Shown: piece by piece, positions 12,999-24,276 of the stretch
Numbering within the stretch: position 1 is the first letter of the stretch
How the letters are laid out: every line of letters starts with the position of its first letter
The notes under the pieces: generated by a model
The model's input: only the letters and a program-made list of their open reading frames with translations
What the model was told of the DNA's origin: nothing
Database searches by the model: none
Made by a program: the position numbers and the translations under genes
Source: Hetaerina americana
Lineage: Eukaryota; Arthropoda; Insecta; Odonata; Calopterygidae
Direction of reading: 5' to 3'
Assembly (NCBI GenBank): GCA_022747635.1
Contig: JAKTNV010000004.1
Location: 86,789,052-86,853,051 of the forward strand
Length of the DNA: 64,000 nucleotides

Positions 12999-13003
<5 letters not shown>
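12440..13003 (-). mobile_element. RTE-type LINE, 3' end
   Basis: The minus-strand reading shows the C-terminal part that follows the reverse transcriptase in RTE/BovB-like LINEs: a 'LDQHGQSS' strand, 'YGAETWSLK', 'EDRRRLEAFEMWVWRRM' and 'NEEVL'. The coding signal extends upstream to about 13000 ('VEQFTYLGSVL'-like). Everything 5' of this is missing, as expected for a 5'-truncated insertion. A (TA)n tract starts at 13004. Confidence 0.85.
12462..12953 (-). pseudogene. RTE retrotransposon pol C-terminal fragment, 163 codons open
   Basis: Open for 163 codons without a stop, so it is a fairly young fragment. It is the post-RT C-terminal region of an RTE-like polyprotein: YGAETW, the basic segment RRRLEAFEMWVWRR, and a glycine-rich tail GLLDGMKGGRKY. 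It lacks the endonuclease and RT catalytic domains, so it cannot mobilise itself. The start given is just the first in-frame codon, not a biological start. Related fragments lie at 15690-16215, 31600-31790, 33484-33720, 34130-34430 and, more distantly, 44040-44815. Confidence 0.8.
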
Positions 13004-13065
<62 letters not shown>

Positions 13066-13066
13066 A
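13004..13066. repeat. (TA)n followed by (GA)n microsatellite
   Basis: About 46 bases of alternating TA run into about 17 bases of alternating GA. Confidence 0.95.
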
Positions 13067-15689
13067 GAGGATTTAAGAGGAAGGGTGAAAGCTATCGAAG
13101 GGGACAATCAATGCAAGAAATGTCAGAAGTCAAAGGAACAATAGAGTATGCATGAAGCACAGCATACCAATGAGTCAGACGAAAAACGCACATAAGGATG
13201 AAAGTCATTTCCCTGGGCCATGACCTCAAATTACACATTTTGAGCAACTGTCAAGGAATGGAACGACAACAAGAATGTCGGCACGAGTTGATGGGCAAAG
13301 TAGGCGGCAACGACCGGAAGAGTTGAAAAGGAGCCAGAGGATTGCAAGGTTGACACATCCCATCCGATCGATGAAAATAAACACTTTTTAACTGAAACCT
13401 AAGAGTAGGTATGGACCAGAAAAAGCTGTAGATTTTCACCTTCCTTCCAGCCTTTAAATATCACCTTCCTTCCAGCCTTGATTTAAGTAAAAATGTTTAG
13501 TGTTAAGTAAAATTAAAACTTTTATTTCAATGTTTAAATGAGAGTCACATTTTACTTAAGAGATTCTTGCCCCGATGCAAAAAATGAAACCTTGCAATCC
13601 TTCTTTGCTTCGATGTTGATTCTAAATGCATCCCTGATTGCTATAACATTGTTTATTTGCACGGTTTGAACTTATTTTTATATTATTTGAAAATAACTTT
13701 GAAATATTTACAATTGTACATGGAATTCCCTCATAACCTCCAAAAGCTTGGTCATCCAGGTGCTTTTAAATGTGAAACCGTTTGGATGTAAAACGTATTT
13801 TACCGATGCTTATCTATGTTTACGGTTGAACTATGAATTCCGTTCATAATATAGCATTTTTAAATAATTAATCACTCTTTAGCAGTGAATATAGTGTTAG
13901 TATAGTTTCATCTCTGGTTTTTAATCACCCACTGCCGCACACCCCGTCGGCGACCTGCAGAATATTGCGTATATTCTGATTTACATGAGCGCAATGACTC
14001 CGTTAAGTAGCGGGTCGAAAGGTTGTGTGAAATTTTGCCGGACTGGTGGCACTACTTGCCTCGCAAACAACTCTTTCTGAAAAATTAATGATGCCCGAAA
14101 AATTTAGCGTGCTTCGAAAAAGATCAACCCAGAACATTTACGGTAATTGCAGACATCTTTCAGAGTAGACACGTGCTCTGCGTCAGATAAAAACGGAATA
14201 TTTTTTAAGGCACATGTAAAACTGAAAATAATTTGCAAAATAGGGAAAACACGGAATGAATACCTCAACTTTATTTTCTTTTCACCTCTCCCCCCCCCCC
14301 CTCACTTCCAAAGGTGATCCAAAATTCCTTTTCTCGTTCTGTTTACATTAATTTACCACCCCTTTTCTTCTATTCTTCAATAGTTAAAGCTAATTTCAAT
14401 GTTCCAATTCAAAACACTTTTTTCTATCTTCTTTAGAGTTTTCCCCTGTAATTTCATCTCTCTCCCCCCCCCCCCCCACGACATCAAACATCTTCTCCAG
14501 CCAACCTAATTTTTCTATCCATTCCCATTACCAAGTCTAAAAAGATCCAATGAATACGTCCTTTCTCTTTCCATCGACTCCAGGTTTTCGAGCTATCGGC
14601 ATGAGTCTAATGCGATATTTATTATTGATATTGTGTAAACATGATATGACACCACCCCGAACCACTGACCCGATCGCCTCCCCGTCAAAAGGTAATCTCC
14701 AAAATAATTTTGCATTGATACTTTCAATGAGTAGGCCATCAACATTTTTATATATGAATGATTTTGGATCTGTGAGCCTAAAATCCATTCATGCTTATCG
14801 TAAGAACATTAAAAAAATTACAATGCGAAGAAATGTCCCACGATGGTCATTTTGATTTCAATGGAGAAAATAGGAAAGAGGAGTGAATACTTAACAGCAT
14901 TATTGGATAGTGTTCTGGGAGAAAGTGCATTGCATACAATTGCGGAATATTGAGTGTGCGTGCCCAGATGAAGCTACAAAACCAGTGTAATACCGACGCT
15001 CTGATCATAATAGCTGTCCTCACGAATAATTCGTATTTCCGGGCTCTTTGCAAATTATTATATGTTTATTGCGTTTTTAACGGATAAGATACTGTAAGGT
15101 TCACTCCACAAGTAGTTTGTCTGTATTAAAGGTAACTGATCCGGAGATGAAATTGAAGTTTCTTATTTGGCTTAAATTTAATCAGGTATTATTTAAAACT
15201 CTTTTAGCCTCGAGATAAGTGCAATCAAAAAAAAGTTGAAAACAGGTTCGATTTAATAACCTTCTGCAGTTTTTTTTCGATCCTTGAACGCATATTAAGG
15301 GACAACCCTCATTACAAATTACTTTTTGCATAAGAATAATTGTGGAACCAAAATTCGGATGATAAAACCTTAAATAAAGCTAATGATTTACATTGCATAT
15401 TTTATATTGTTCTTAGTGGTTGGTGCATGATGTATTAAACTAAACTTAGTTATTTTCGAAAGTCAGATGATATTTTGAGTGTTGTGGCAGAGAAGGATTC
15501 CCGCGATTTCCTTCACGATAAAAATAAATCGCAATATAGTGAAAGTCAACATTGAATTTAACTCCGTACTTGATACTTCCCGACACTTACTTTTAGATTT
15601 TTTGTGATATCATTTCACTATCAGAGAATTTACTTTTGAAGCGTCAGGCAATAACGTCAACAATGACAGTAATAGACAACCCGACATAA
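13067..15689. other. Non-coding sequence with two poly(C) runs
   Basis: No supported gene. Homopolymer C tracts of 12 or more bases lie at 14290-14301 and 14464-14477 in a pyrimidine-rich stretch (14280-14530). The minus ORF at 13251-13439 has no recognisable motif. Confidence 0.5.
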
Positions 15690-16215
15690 AACACCAACAC
15701 TACAACAAGCCACTCTTCAATTCCCCATATTTCCTTCCCCCATTCATCCATCTAGCATGCATATAATACCCATCCCTTTTATGCCTACCATTCCCCCTCT
15801 TATCACATTCTTTAACATCCCAGTGTCAAACAAAATGCGCTGCACCCTTCATCTCTCCAGAAATCCTCTCTCCTAACCCACCATGTCTATCAATTCTTCG
15901 TTGGTTTTTCTATCCACCCATTTCACTGCTTCCAGCCTTCTACACACTTGCAATTCAAAAGCCTCCAATCCACGCCAGTCATCTAGCATCAATGGCCTGT
16001 TTCCACGCCATACAATACCACGATCCATATCAGAGTTTTTGCTGATATTTTCTGGAAGTCTTTACTCAACGTCCCTGTCGTTAACTGCCTCCTTTTTAAG
16101 AAAGCTTCCGTGCCTAACAAAATTCTTCTTCTTACACCCCTACTACTTTGATCATCTTGGTCCAAACTTTTTCCAAGGTAGGTTTTCAATATCGCGTTTT
16201 CTGCAGTTTATGACC
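15690..16215 (-). mobile_element. RTE-type LINE, degenerate 3' end
   Basis: The minus strand parallels 12440-13003: 'LDQDDQSSRGVRRRI', 'TGTLSKD', 'KTLIW', 'LYGVET'. Stops and frameshifts interrupt it. The 66-codon minus ORF at 15989-16189 is the clearest piece. Confidence 0.75.
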
Positions 16216-18577
16216 TCCTATTTTATCGTTTAACTCAACCTTTATCTTTCTCAAAAACCTCAAAACATTTGTTATGTTTACATTAATAAACCCATTAATC
16301 CCATGCCTATCACATTGATTTTCTAATGTGCCCTATGTTTGTAATCTATTGGCTGAATAAACTGGCTCGCTAACTAAATGATTGATTACCCCCACTTCTA
16401 GCTTATTTCATGAATAATGACAATTCGAATTTAAGTTTATCATGCACAATTTTAAACGTAAATTTTGTGGTTTCCATTTATCAGGGTGGATACCAAAACT
16501 TTCCATCAAAACATTACGGCAGATTTGCTCACAAGGATTAAGAATATTTTTAAATTGCCCAAATATTTTGTATGCCTTACTTTTAAATTACGTAGTTACC
16601 CCAAAGAAATGTTAGCTCGGCATGAAAAATCGGAGGCTGACTCTTATGAAGACCATTTAAACCGAGCTCGTAAGCATAATACCCGAAGCGTGTCCCGTGG
16701 GGCGGATCCCTCTGTTCCCGCCCTCTTCATCTCTGCTTAAATGGATCTGCCCCTAGCAGAATCCCATTATTTATTTATTCGGTATTCCACAATATCACGA
16801 CAGATCTCCGCCGGATTGAGTTACTTTCACTGGCGCAGGTAGCGGGCGACGGAGAGGGGGGGGGGGTCGTACTGATTTGAAGTGATCGGGAAACCTGGGT
16901 AAGTTACCCCAAATGGAGCGCCTGAAAACACTTTATGGGGTAAATGAAATTCCCCCAAGAGCGATGGATACTCGGTGAGCGTGCAAATTACATGTGCAAG
17001 ACATGTGCACAGATTCAATGCAGGTTAAAATAACCGACATGCCTTGTATGAATTTCCCCAACACACACGCCATCGGTGAATTGCAGGCTGCCATGTAGAT
17101 GTAAATGTCTCCCACCAGCAATGAAAATATCCCATCACAGGAAGCTGCAGCCATTGAATACAAATAACTAGCAGTTAACGGCTCCCTATTTCTTAACTCA
17201 CACCCTCCCTCCAGTATCCAAATGTTCATAAACATTCCCAAATCCACCTCCCTCAGGGCCTAGTTCCCAAGATGTGCACTTAACTTGGGCCACACTCCAC
17301 AATCTTAGCCAATCTTTTCTTTACTTTTTCGCTCGGCGTTCTCGCTATTTATTCTTCTCGCTTAAAAATTTACATTTTCTGTCGTCATTACGCCAGTTCC
17401 TTGATTGTGGGTTAATAGGCGCGCCAACGATTTGGTTATTAGCCACCAATCTCTTCGCTTATGAGCCCGCAAAAAGTTTTAAAACTGCCCCACCTGATTC
17501 TGACTCCATTTTTCTACCGTCACTCTGTTATTACGATGAGATTTATTGGCCATTGAAAATCTCCTTGAAGTCCTATCACTATAGAATTTTTAATCTTATC
17601 GTATATAGTTAAATCTTCGACCCGTGCACTTCCCCCTACAAAGATGTGAATTTACATTTGTTTCTTCTCTAAATAATTTGAAGTTCGAAGCGTATAAACA
17701 GAATTAATCAGAAGAGTTTTAACCACAATTAATTACTTAAATGAACGACTCCTGTGCGTACTTATGCCTCTCATTGAATATCTACTAATACGTATGCGTC
17801 TTACCAAGGGATACAAAATTAAATGATGGCGTATTTGATATTTTGTTTCACTCATGAGAAAAAATACTACTAATTTGCGCTTATTTAATAAATTGTATTT
17901 CTTATCTGAAAGAAATTCTTGACAAAATTACAGATGAACTCCCTTTCGGTAAAGAACCACTATTTTTTGACATTGCTAGCTGATAAAATACGTTTCTTTC
18001 ATGCAGACAGTGTAAAGCTAAAACCTGCTCAGCTATTGATTTTATGATCGCGGCTGACTGAAGAAAGAATATGCTGTTGGAGGACTCTTTGTTACTTGCT
18101 TAATGCCCGAGACTGCATCAGGTTATGCTGTGGCCAAATCCTTCCCTGACACCACCGCATCCCAATGAAAAACTTATGCCAGCCACGCTCCAAACTTGGA
18201 ATTTATTCGTATTTTATTGTCAGCATTAAATTTCAGGGTGGAAAGGAACGGTCTCATTCCGGTTTGCGAAGTCGTAAAATTCTGACCAGCGATCACTTCC
18301 AGCTTTCATGGTCTCTCCTTTTGTGTTACAAAAGCGAGCGACGAAAGAAAGGGAGTGCCACAATAGAACTCCCCTTTCTCTTTCAATTTCTCTCTCCTGT
18401 ATGTTTTATGGGGATCATATTTTATGGAACGTTTTGTTTTTGCATGTTCGGGACACAATTCCGCATGCGGAAATTACGCCTCACGCCACCACGCGACAGG
18501 GAAGCCTCTCCTTCCCCTCCCCCCTTCACCCCCCCCCCCACCCGAGGTGACCCGAGACGACTCTGCGTCCAACCACG
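16216..18577. other. Unassigned sequence
   Basis: 16465-16740 (+, 91 codons) follows a possible acceptor (ccatttatcag) and has a charged C-terminus (ESYEDHLNRA-like), but I found no donor or homology. 16855-16866 is a G run. ORFs at 17274 and 18165 look like chance reading of pyrimidine-rich sequence. Confidence 0.35.
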
Positions 18578-18720
18578 AACGAGGGTAATCACAAAAGTAA
18601 TATTTCCAATTTTTTACAGAAATAGAAAGAAACATTTATTTTCAATAATTGATAAATAATGTGTGAAGCTTAAGCATTTCGGTCGATGCATTTTTGTAGG
18701 CGCTGGGTCAGTTCTAGCGA
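18578..18720 (-). mobile_element. Mariner 3'-end fragment
   Basis: The end gagggtaatcacaaaagtaa matches the one at 19096. Reading inward on the minus strand gives a transposase C-terminus (about RLQKCIDRN) and then an AATAAA-containing tail. It stops abruptly at about 18720. Confidence 0.7.
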
Positions 18721-19095
18721 TTTTTGACGAAGAGGGCGGCTTTTATCAGCATTCCATTCAATGATTAGATGAAAGAAATATTGCTTTGATGAATGCTTTG
18801 ATGTAACGTTGCTTTGTTATCTCTTTGTATTTGGTGCGACTTGTTCAAAAAAAACTTTTATTTTCATAGGTTTTGTGCTGTTATAATATATATTTATACT
18901 GACAATAAATGTTAGTCATAGAATGTCTGGCCTATAACTATGGAGGCTACCTAAAGTGTTCATTATGTTTCCATTTTTAATTGTATGAGAAACAGTGGAA
19001 GCAATACATTTTATTATTCTAAAAACAGCTCAAAAATTATCCTAATGCGCAAATTTCCGACGCGTAGTAAAGATGGCGTCTCATTCAACGTATTA

Positions 19096-19308
19096 CGAGG
19101 GTGATCACAAAAGTAACATCTCCAATATTTTTAGAAATAGAAAGAGATGTTTATTTTCAATAGTTTATGCGCCATTTTTAAGCTTGGACATTCATATATT
19201 TTGTATATAAATTTCGTTTGCGCCAATGCATTTTTGTAGACGCGGGGGTAGTTTTTTATGCCCATATCATACCAACTCGCCGCAATATCGTTGAGAAAAC
19301 CTTGATCC
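19096..19308 (-). mobile_element. Mariner 3'-end fragment, left half of a head-to-head composite
   Basis: Begins after TA (19094-19095) with the same end as 18578. The minus strand encodes a transposase C-terminus: GFLNDIAASWYDMGIKNY. At about 19308 it switches to a plus-strand mariner copy whose C-terminus (SSWYDMGMQKL) is clearly related, so two copies face away from each other. Confidence 0.7.
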
Positions 19309-19950
19309 TCAACTTTCACCTCTTCACCGTGCCGATTACATGTGACGAAATGTTGGTGTTCCATTGTACACCAGAGACCAAGCAACAATCACGAAATTGG
19401 CGACATTCCTCTTCGCCCAAGCCGGAAAAATTCGATGAAAGACATTATACCGGAAAAATTATGGCAACTGTGTTTTGGGATCGAAACAGAGTATTTCTGG
19501 TCGATAATATGGTTCCTGGAACCAATATAAATGCTGAAAAGTGCTGTGAGACAATCAAACAACTCAGATGGGCGATTCACATCCAAAGGAAATGGTGTCA
19601 ATCAAAGACCTTTCACGAAAACGCCATGCCCTCCACGTCACCCGTCAAATCGTCGCTCTTCTGCGACAACAGTTTGGATGGGACTCCATCACCTACCTTA
19701 TAGTCCGGACTTGGCACCCAGTGACTACCACTCGCTTCCTAAGTTAAAAGAACATTTGTCCTGAAGGCGCTTTAGCGACGATGACGATGTCAAAGAGGAG
19801 GACCAACGCTTCCTCAATGAGATGGAGTCAAGCTGGTATGACATGGGTATGCAAAAACTGCACCAGTGCCCACAAAAATGCATCGACCAAAATAACAATC
19901 ATGTAGAAAAATAGATACATTTTTAAGATTTAAATAAACATATTAATTCT
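19309..19950 (+). pseudogene. Mariner transposase remnant, catalytic half
   Basis: The plus strand shows the catalytic half of a mariner transposase in broken frames: a degraded first-Asp block (TCDEMLVFHCTPETK), 'KIMATVFWDRN', 'PYSPDLAPSDYHS' with the third Asp, and the C-terminus 'SSWYDMGMQKLHQCPQKCID'. The N-terminal DNA-binding half is absent. It has at least two frameshifts and is dead. Confidence 0.75.
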
Positions 19951-20079
19951 TGATCGTAAGCCTATTTTTCTATTTCAAAAAAATTTGAGACCATCATTTT
20001 GAGATTATGCTCATACATCTAATGAAGTTAGGTTTTGGACGGTCCCTTACTTGCGTTTACTTCTGCATATCACGAGAAC

Positions 20080-20300
20080 TCCCATTATTTGCCTACATTA
20101 TTTCTTTCTCACTTCTTCGTAACTTCAACCTGCTTTTATGGTGACTACACAATTCATCCCTCTAGCACACGTACCTAACTTTCCCCTTCCACCATAGCCT
20201 TCTACATCCCAGGACCTTTAGACGTTTCCTCACTTTATCTTCCTTATCCGAATTTCCTCCCGGAATTACCTCTCTTCGCCAAACCTCAGTGCGACCCACG
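20080..20300 (-). other. Pyrimidine-rich sequence, possibly an RTE 3' remnant
   Basis: The base composition and 'cattc/cttcc' phrasing resemble the minus-strand RTE 3' ends at 12440 and 33484, but I cannot align a motif confidently. Confidence 0.25.
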
Positions 20301-22085
20301 ACTCGTTAACGCTTCCAGGCAAGTCCAGGTGACCGTAGATAAATTGGCTGACTAGTCGCGAAAGAACGGATGCCGTTTCTTTATAGAGGGAACGAAATGC
20401 CTTCATTTCCACTGACTTCGTGGACATCAAGTTCCGCCGACTTTAAGACTTGACAGCAGGAATCTCCCATTTGTGGAGCCTGTCCGTCTCCTGGGAATGA
20501 TCCTTGACAACAAATTAAACTCGCAGGATCATATCCGCGTATTACGCGAGAGGTATCGTCAAACCCTCATTGTTTAAAGATTTTTAAGTTATTAAACATG
20601 GAGAGCAGATCATACTACCATACTTTTATTGCACCGTTCAAAATTTGACTACGGTTCTAAAGAAAATTCTTCAAAAAGAGTGCTATTGAAGATCTCTTAA
20701 AGGTGTTCACAACGCCAGGGTTCGGGTGGCCACTGTGGCATTTAGGACTAGCTCAGTCCCATGCCTATACGCTGATGCCAGGGAGCCTCCGTTGACAACC
20801 CGCTGGAGCTTTCAGATGGGAAATTACGATCTTAAAGTTTTATCCGTGACTAACCACCCATGTTTTAGCATCCTTTTTAATCCACGTTTTTTAGACTTAT
20901 TTAACAGACGAAGAAGGGCTGATAGGCCCCTCGCCATAAGCGTTAATAATTTTACCTGTGAACTCAATTTTATCCTACTCGAAATATATCCTACCTAGTT
21001 TTTCTACACTATATCTCCGCCTTGGTTGATGCCAAAACCTGATGTGAAGACTATGTCACACACGCAACCTAAAACATTCAAAACTGAGTCGGAATACCAG
21101 CGACTCTATAGTGACTTCCTCGGATCGCACTCCGACTTCGTCCCTGTCCATACCGATGAATCGAAGTCGGAATCTGCATGTGTCTGTGCGGTGGTCTCGC
21201 GCTACCATGGAGTCCTGAGGGTAAAACTGAGTCGTTTTTGCAGTGTTTGTCCAGCACAACTGTTATCAATCAGAATAGCTTTAAGCTAAATAAAAAGAAA
21301 TGACGGCTCTTCCATAATTTGCTTGAGCGCGTTAAAATCCAGTTTGGTCTTATCATCAATGCACTCGATAGTTCAAGATATCCACTTCACCCTCCTACCC
21401 CTTCATAAAAAGGGGAACATGGTGTTCTTCATGTGGACCTCTGGCCATTTATGAATTACTGGCAATGAGAAAGCCGAAAAAGCAGCAAAAGAGGCCCAAG
21501 GGAAGTTCGAGACTGATTCCACGTTGTTGCCTAGGGAGGACCTCAAGGCCGCCTTTCAAAACTCGGTTTTCAACCCCTGAGAGGAAGTTCGTATTAAATA
21601 AGCTTGTAACTTTCCGCAGATTTCCACAAATCTGTGGAAAATTACACACTCATTTAATATGGACACCAAACAATTCCACGAAGTGAAGTCTGAAAGTGTT
21701 AAGTGTATAACAGTGGGAGGAACCTTAGCGATCCGTCAATAAAAATACTCTGAGGGCAATAAAGCCGGTAGTTTCAGCGTGGCCCCTCTTTCATTCGGAT
21801 AAATCGGAGGGGAGAGGTCTTCAACAAGCACTTGAGGATAGGGCACTGCGCCATGACACACTCACACCTCTTCACGGACGAAAAAACGCAACCTTGTTGG
21901 AACGAATACGACCTGCCCCTGACATTGAAACATGTGTTAAGGGAGTGTGGCAATTACCGGAGGATAGGTAAAAGGCAGAACATAAGGGGAGACCTGGGAT
22001 CCATCCTTGAAGATGACCCCGAGGTTTTTAGCCGCGTTTTAATATTTCTAAAGAGAACTGGCATATTACATAAAATATAAGGACA
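20300..22085 (+). mobile_element. Decayed LINE with RNase H domain (I/jockey-like pol)
   Basis: The plus strand carries, in order and in broken frames: the RT-proximal 'VRLLGMILDNKL' block (about 20485), a 'SKFDYGS' block (about 20640), and a connection segment 'FRTSSVPCLYADAREPPL' (20740-20795). An RNase H start, 'VPVHTDESKSESACVCAVVS', follows at 21140-21200. Next come the RNase H 'GNEKAEKAAKEA' block (21460-21500) and a C-terminal domain 'LRIGHCAMTHSHLF' with 'LTLKHVLREC' (21832-21955). In active elements this polyprotein copies element RNA at a nicked target. Here the 5' half is gone and several frameshifts are present. The RNase H Asp is in TDES rather than the usual TDGS. Confidence 0.8.
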
Positions 22086-22148
22086 TTATCTTTTAGCCGG
22101 TTTTTGTCTACCTATATATTCATTTATTTATTAAATTTTATTGATATA

Positions 22149-23472
22149 CTACCTTGATCAAAAAGTTCCCGGAATAACCACCGTGTGGCGCTCCCATCGT
22201 TCCGATTTCAGTTCTGTTTTTTTGTTAAATTGGTACATCTGTTGTTGATATTCCCTTTAAATCTTAGTGTCATAACTTGACATTTGCAAAAGTTACGTAG
22301 CCAAGAGTACATCTATCTCTGTGTGTGTTGGCGATTTTTTACAATTGCAGAAATGGATTTAAATTTGCAACAACGAACTTGTATTAAATTTTGCGTAAAA
22401 AACGGATTTAGTGGCGCACGGACGTTGGAAATGTTGGAAAAGTGTTTCGGCAACGATTCTCTAAAAAAAACGGTCGTTTACCAGTGGCACGAGCGGTTCA
22501 GAAGTGGTCGTGAGTCAATCGAAGATGATGAACGCAGTGGCAGACCATCGACATCGAAAGTCGGTGAAAAAATTGATAAAGTAAAAGAAATGTTGGTCAA
22601 TAACCGCAAATTAACCATCAGAGAAATAGCGGAGGACTTGAACATTGCCTATGGATCCGCCCAAGACATTGTGGTTAATGATTTGGGTTTCCGTCGTGTA
22701 GCAGCAAAGTTGGTGCCAAAAGACCTCAATTTCATGCAAAAAAGAGATCGTGTTGACGTCGCAAAAGACATGATTTGCGAGGCTGAATCCGATCCCACAT
22801 TCATCAAAAGGATCATTACTGGAGACGAGACGTGGGTTTATGAGTACGACACGCAATCCAGACATCAGGCAAGTGAATGGCGTTCACCAAATGAGCCGAG
22901 ACCAAAAAAACCACGTCGTTTTCAGTCAAAAAAGAAGGCAATGCTGACGGTTTTCATGGATTACAACGGCGTCATGAATTTTTGCCAGAAGGCCAGACAG
23001 TAAACAAAGAGTATTATTTGGGCGTTATGAGACGTTTGCGTGAAGCAATTCGCCGAAAGAGACCAGAAATGTGGGCAGAAAACTCGTGGATTTTGCACCA
23101 TGATAACGCACCGTCGCACAGTGCTATCATTATTCGTAATTTTTTGACGAAAAATGCAACAAATACCATCCAACAGCCACCGAATTCACCTGATTTGGCT
23201 CCCTGTGACTTCTTTCTGTTCAATCGAGTTAAAAAACCATTACGGGGAACGCGTTTTAGCAGCCGAGAGGAAGTAATGGAAAGATCGCAGGAAGCACTGA
23301 TGGACATACCGAAAACCGAATATAAAAAATGTTTCGAGGATTGGATCAAGCGCTGGCATAAGTGTGTTGCAGTCGATGGGGATTACTTTGAAGGGGACAA
23401 TATAGATTTAGATGAATAAACTTGTATTTTTAATTTTCTGAATAAATTCCGGGAAATTTTTGATCAAGGTAG
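22149..23472 (+). mobile_element. Near-complete mariner (D34D), 1324 bp
   Basis: Flanked by TA on both sides (22147-22148 and 23473-23474). Terminal inverted repeats begin ctaccttgatcaaaaagttc on the left, and the right end mirrors this (ttttgatcaaggtag). The length is typical of full mariners. It holds one transposase gene disabled by a frameshift. Confidence 0.93.
22353..23419 (+). pseudogene. Mariner transposase, one frameshift from intact
   Basis: The start is the ATG before DLNLQQRTC. The N-terminus has two helix-turn-helix units (VYQWHERFRSGRE; LTIREIAEDLNI) for inverted-repeat binding. The catalytic domain keeps GDETW (first Asp), HHDNAPSH (second Asp) and NSPDLAPCD. I count 34 residues between the second and third Asp, the mariner D34D signature. 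It ends with DLDE and TAA at 23417-23419. A small deletion near 22975-22985 shifts the frame between the first- and second-Asp blocks, so two overlapping ORFs appear (22284-23003 and 22982-23419). Otherwise it is complete, about 350 residues as usual, implying recent activity. Proteins of this type are often mislabelled SETMAR. Confidence 0.9.
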
Positions 23473-23474
23473 TA

Positions 23475-24258
23475 TGTCACTTATGCAAATAAGCTGACCA
23501 CTACAGTATGAGGCTCGTATAATAATGACACATTTATATGATCTAACAAATTGAGAAATTAACATTTGTTAAAATTAAATTTTGGATTCAGTTTTAGCAT
23601 TACATTGAAAAAGTTGAAAATGTTTCATTTTTGCTCTTTTGAGTAATTGGAGAAAACTGGGTTGTTATTAATTTTTTAATGGGTTTGCTTTAAAAAAATT
23701 TAAAACCATAATTTAGTTGGATAAATATTAAATTTGTATTAAATGCTATTTTAACAAGAAGATTACCTGGTAATTTTTTAGGTCTAGGTGGACTTTTTCC
23801 ACTTTACTCAGAATGACCTTACCTGTGGACGCACCCTCAAAACCAAAACTAACTAACTAACAAATCATTTGAGTTAACTTGACTCAGAGGAGAAGTATTG
23901 TTGCCCATTTTTTGGTAGACGAGATCATAGCGAAAATTTAATGACCATTACTTGCTAAACGGACTGATGTTAATGAATTCCTATTTTTTTCCATCACATG
24001 GCGTGACCAAAATGGTAGGGAGTGACACGTGCAGTAGCAATTAATATCCCCAAAAAAATGAAATGATACACAACTCTATTAAATCACTAATTAGCTTAAT
24101 GGCTGGTGACCGAATACCCCTTGACACATGCCCTCGTGTCGGCTTAACGATGGCCTTCTTTCCCATAAACTAATAAAAAAATTGACCTAAGTGACTTCGT
24201 TAAAAAATAAATATTCCTAATGTAACATTTCAAGGTTTTCTATTGATTTAAAAAACAA
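23475..24258. other. AT-rich non-coding sequence
   Basis: No gene or repeat recognised between two mariner insertions. Confidence 0.55.
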
Positions 24259-24276
24259 TATATATATATATATATA

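Noticed and set aside
16465..16740. Possible exon after an acceptor-like site
   Set aside because: No donor, no codon bias, no family motif; not strong enough to list as a gene.
18165..18659. 164-codon plus ORF
   Set aside because: Pyrimidine-driven Ser/Phe/Pro content, no splice sites, runs into a mariner end.
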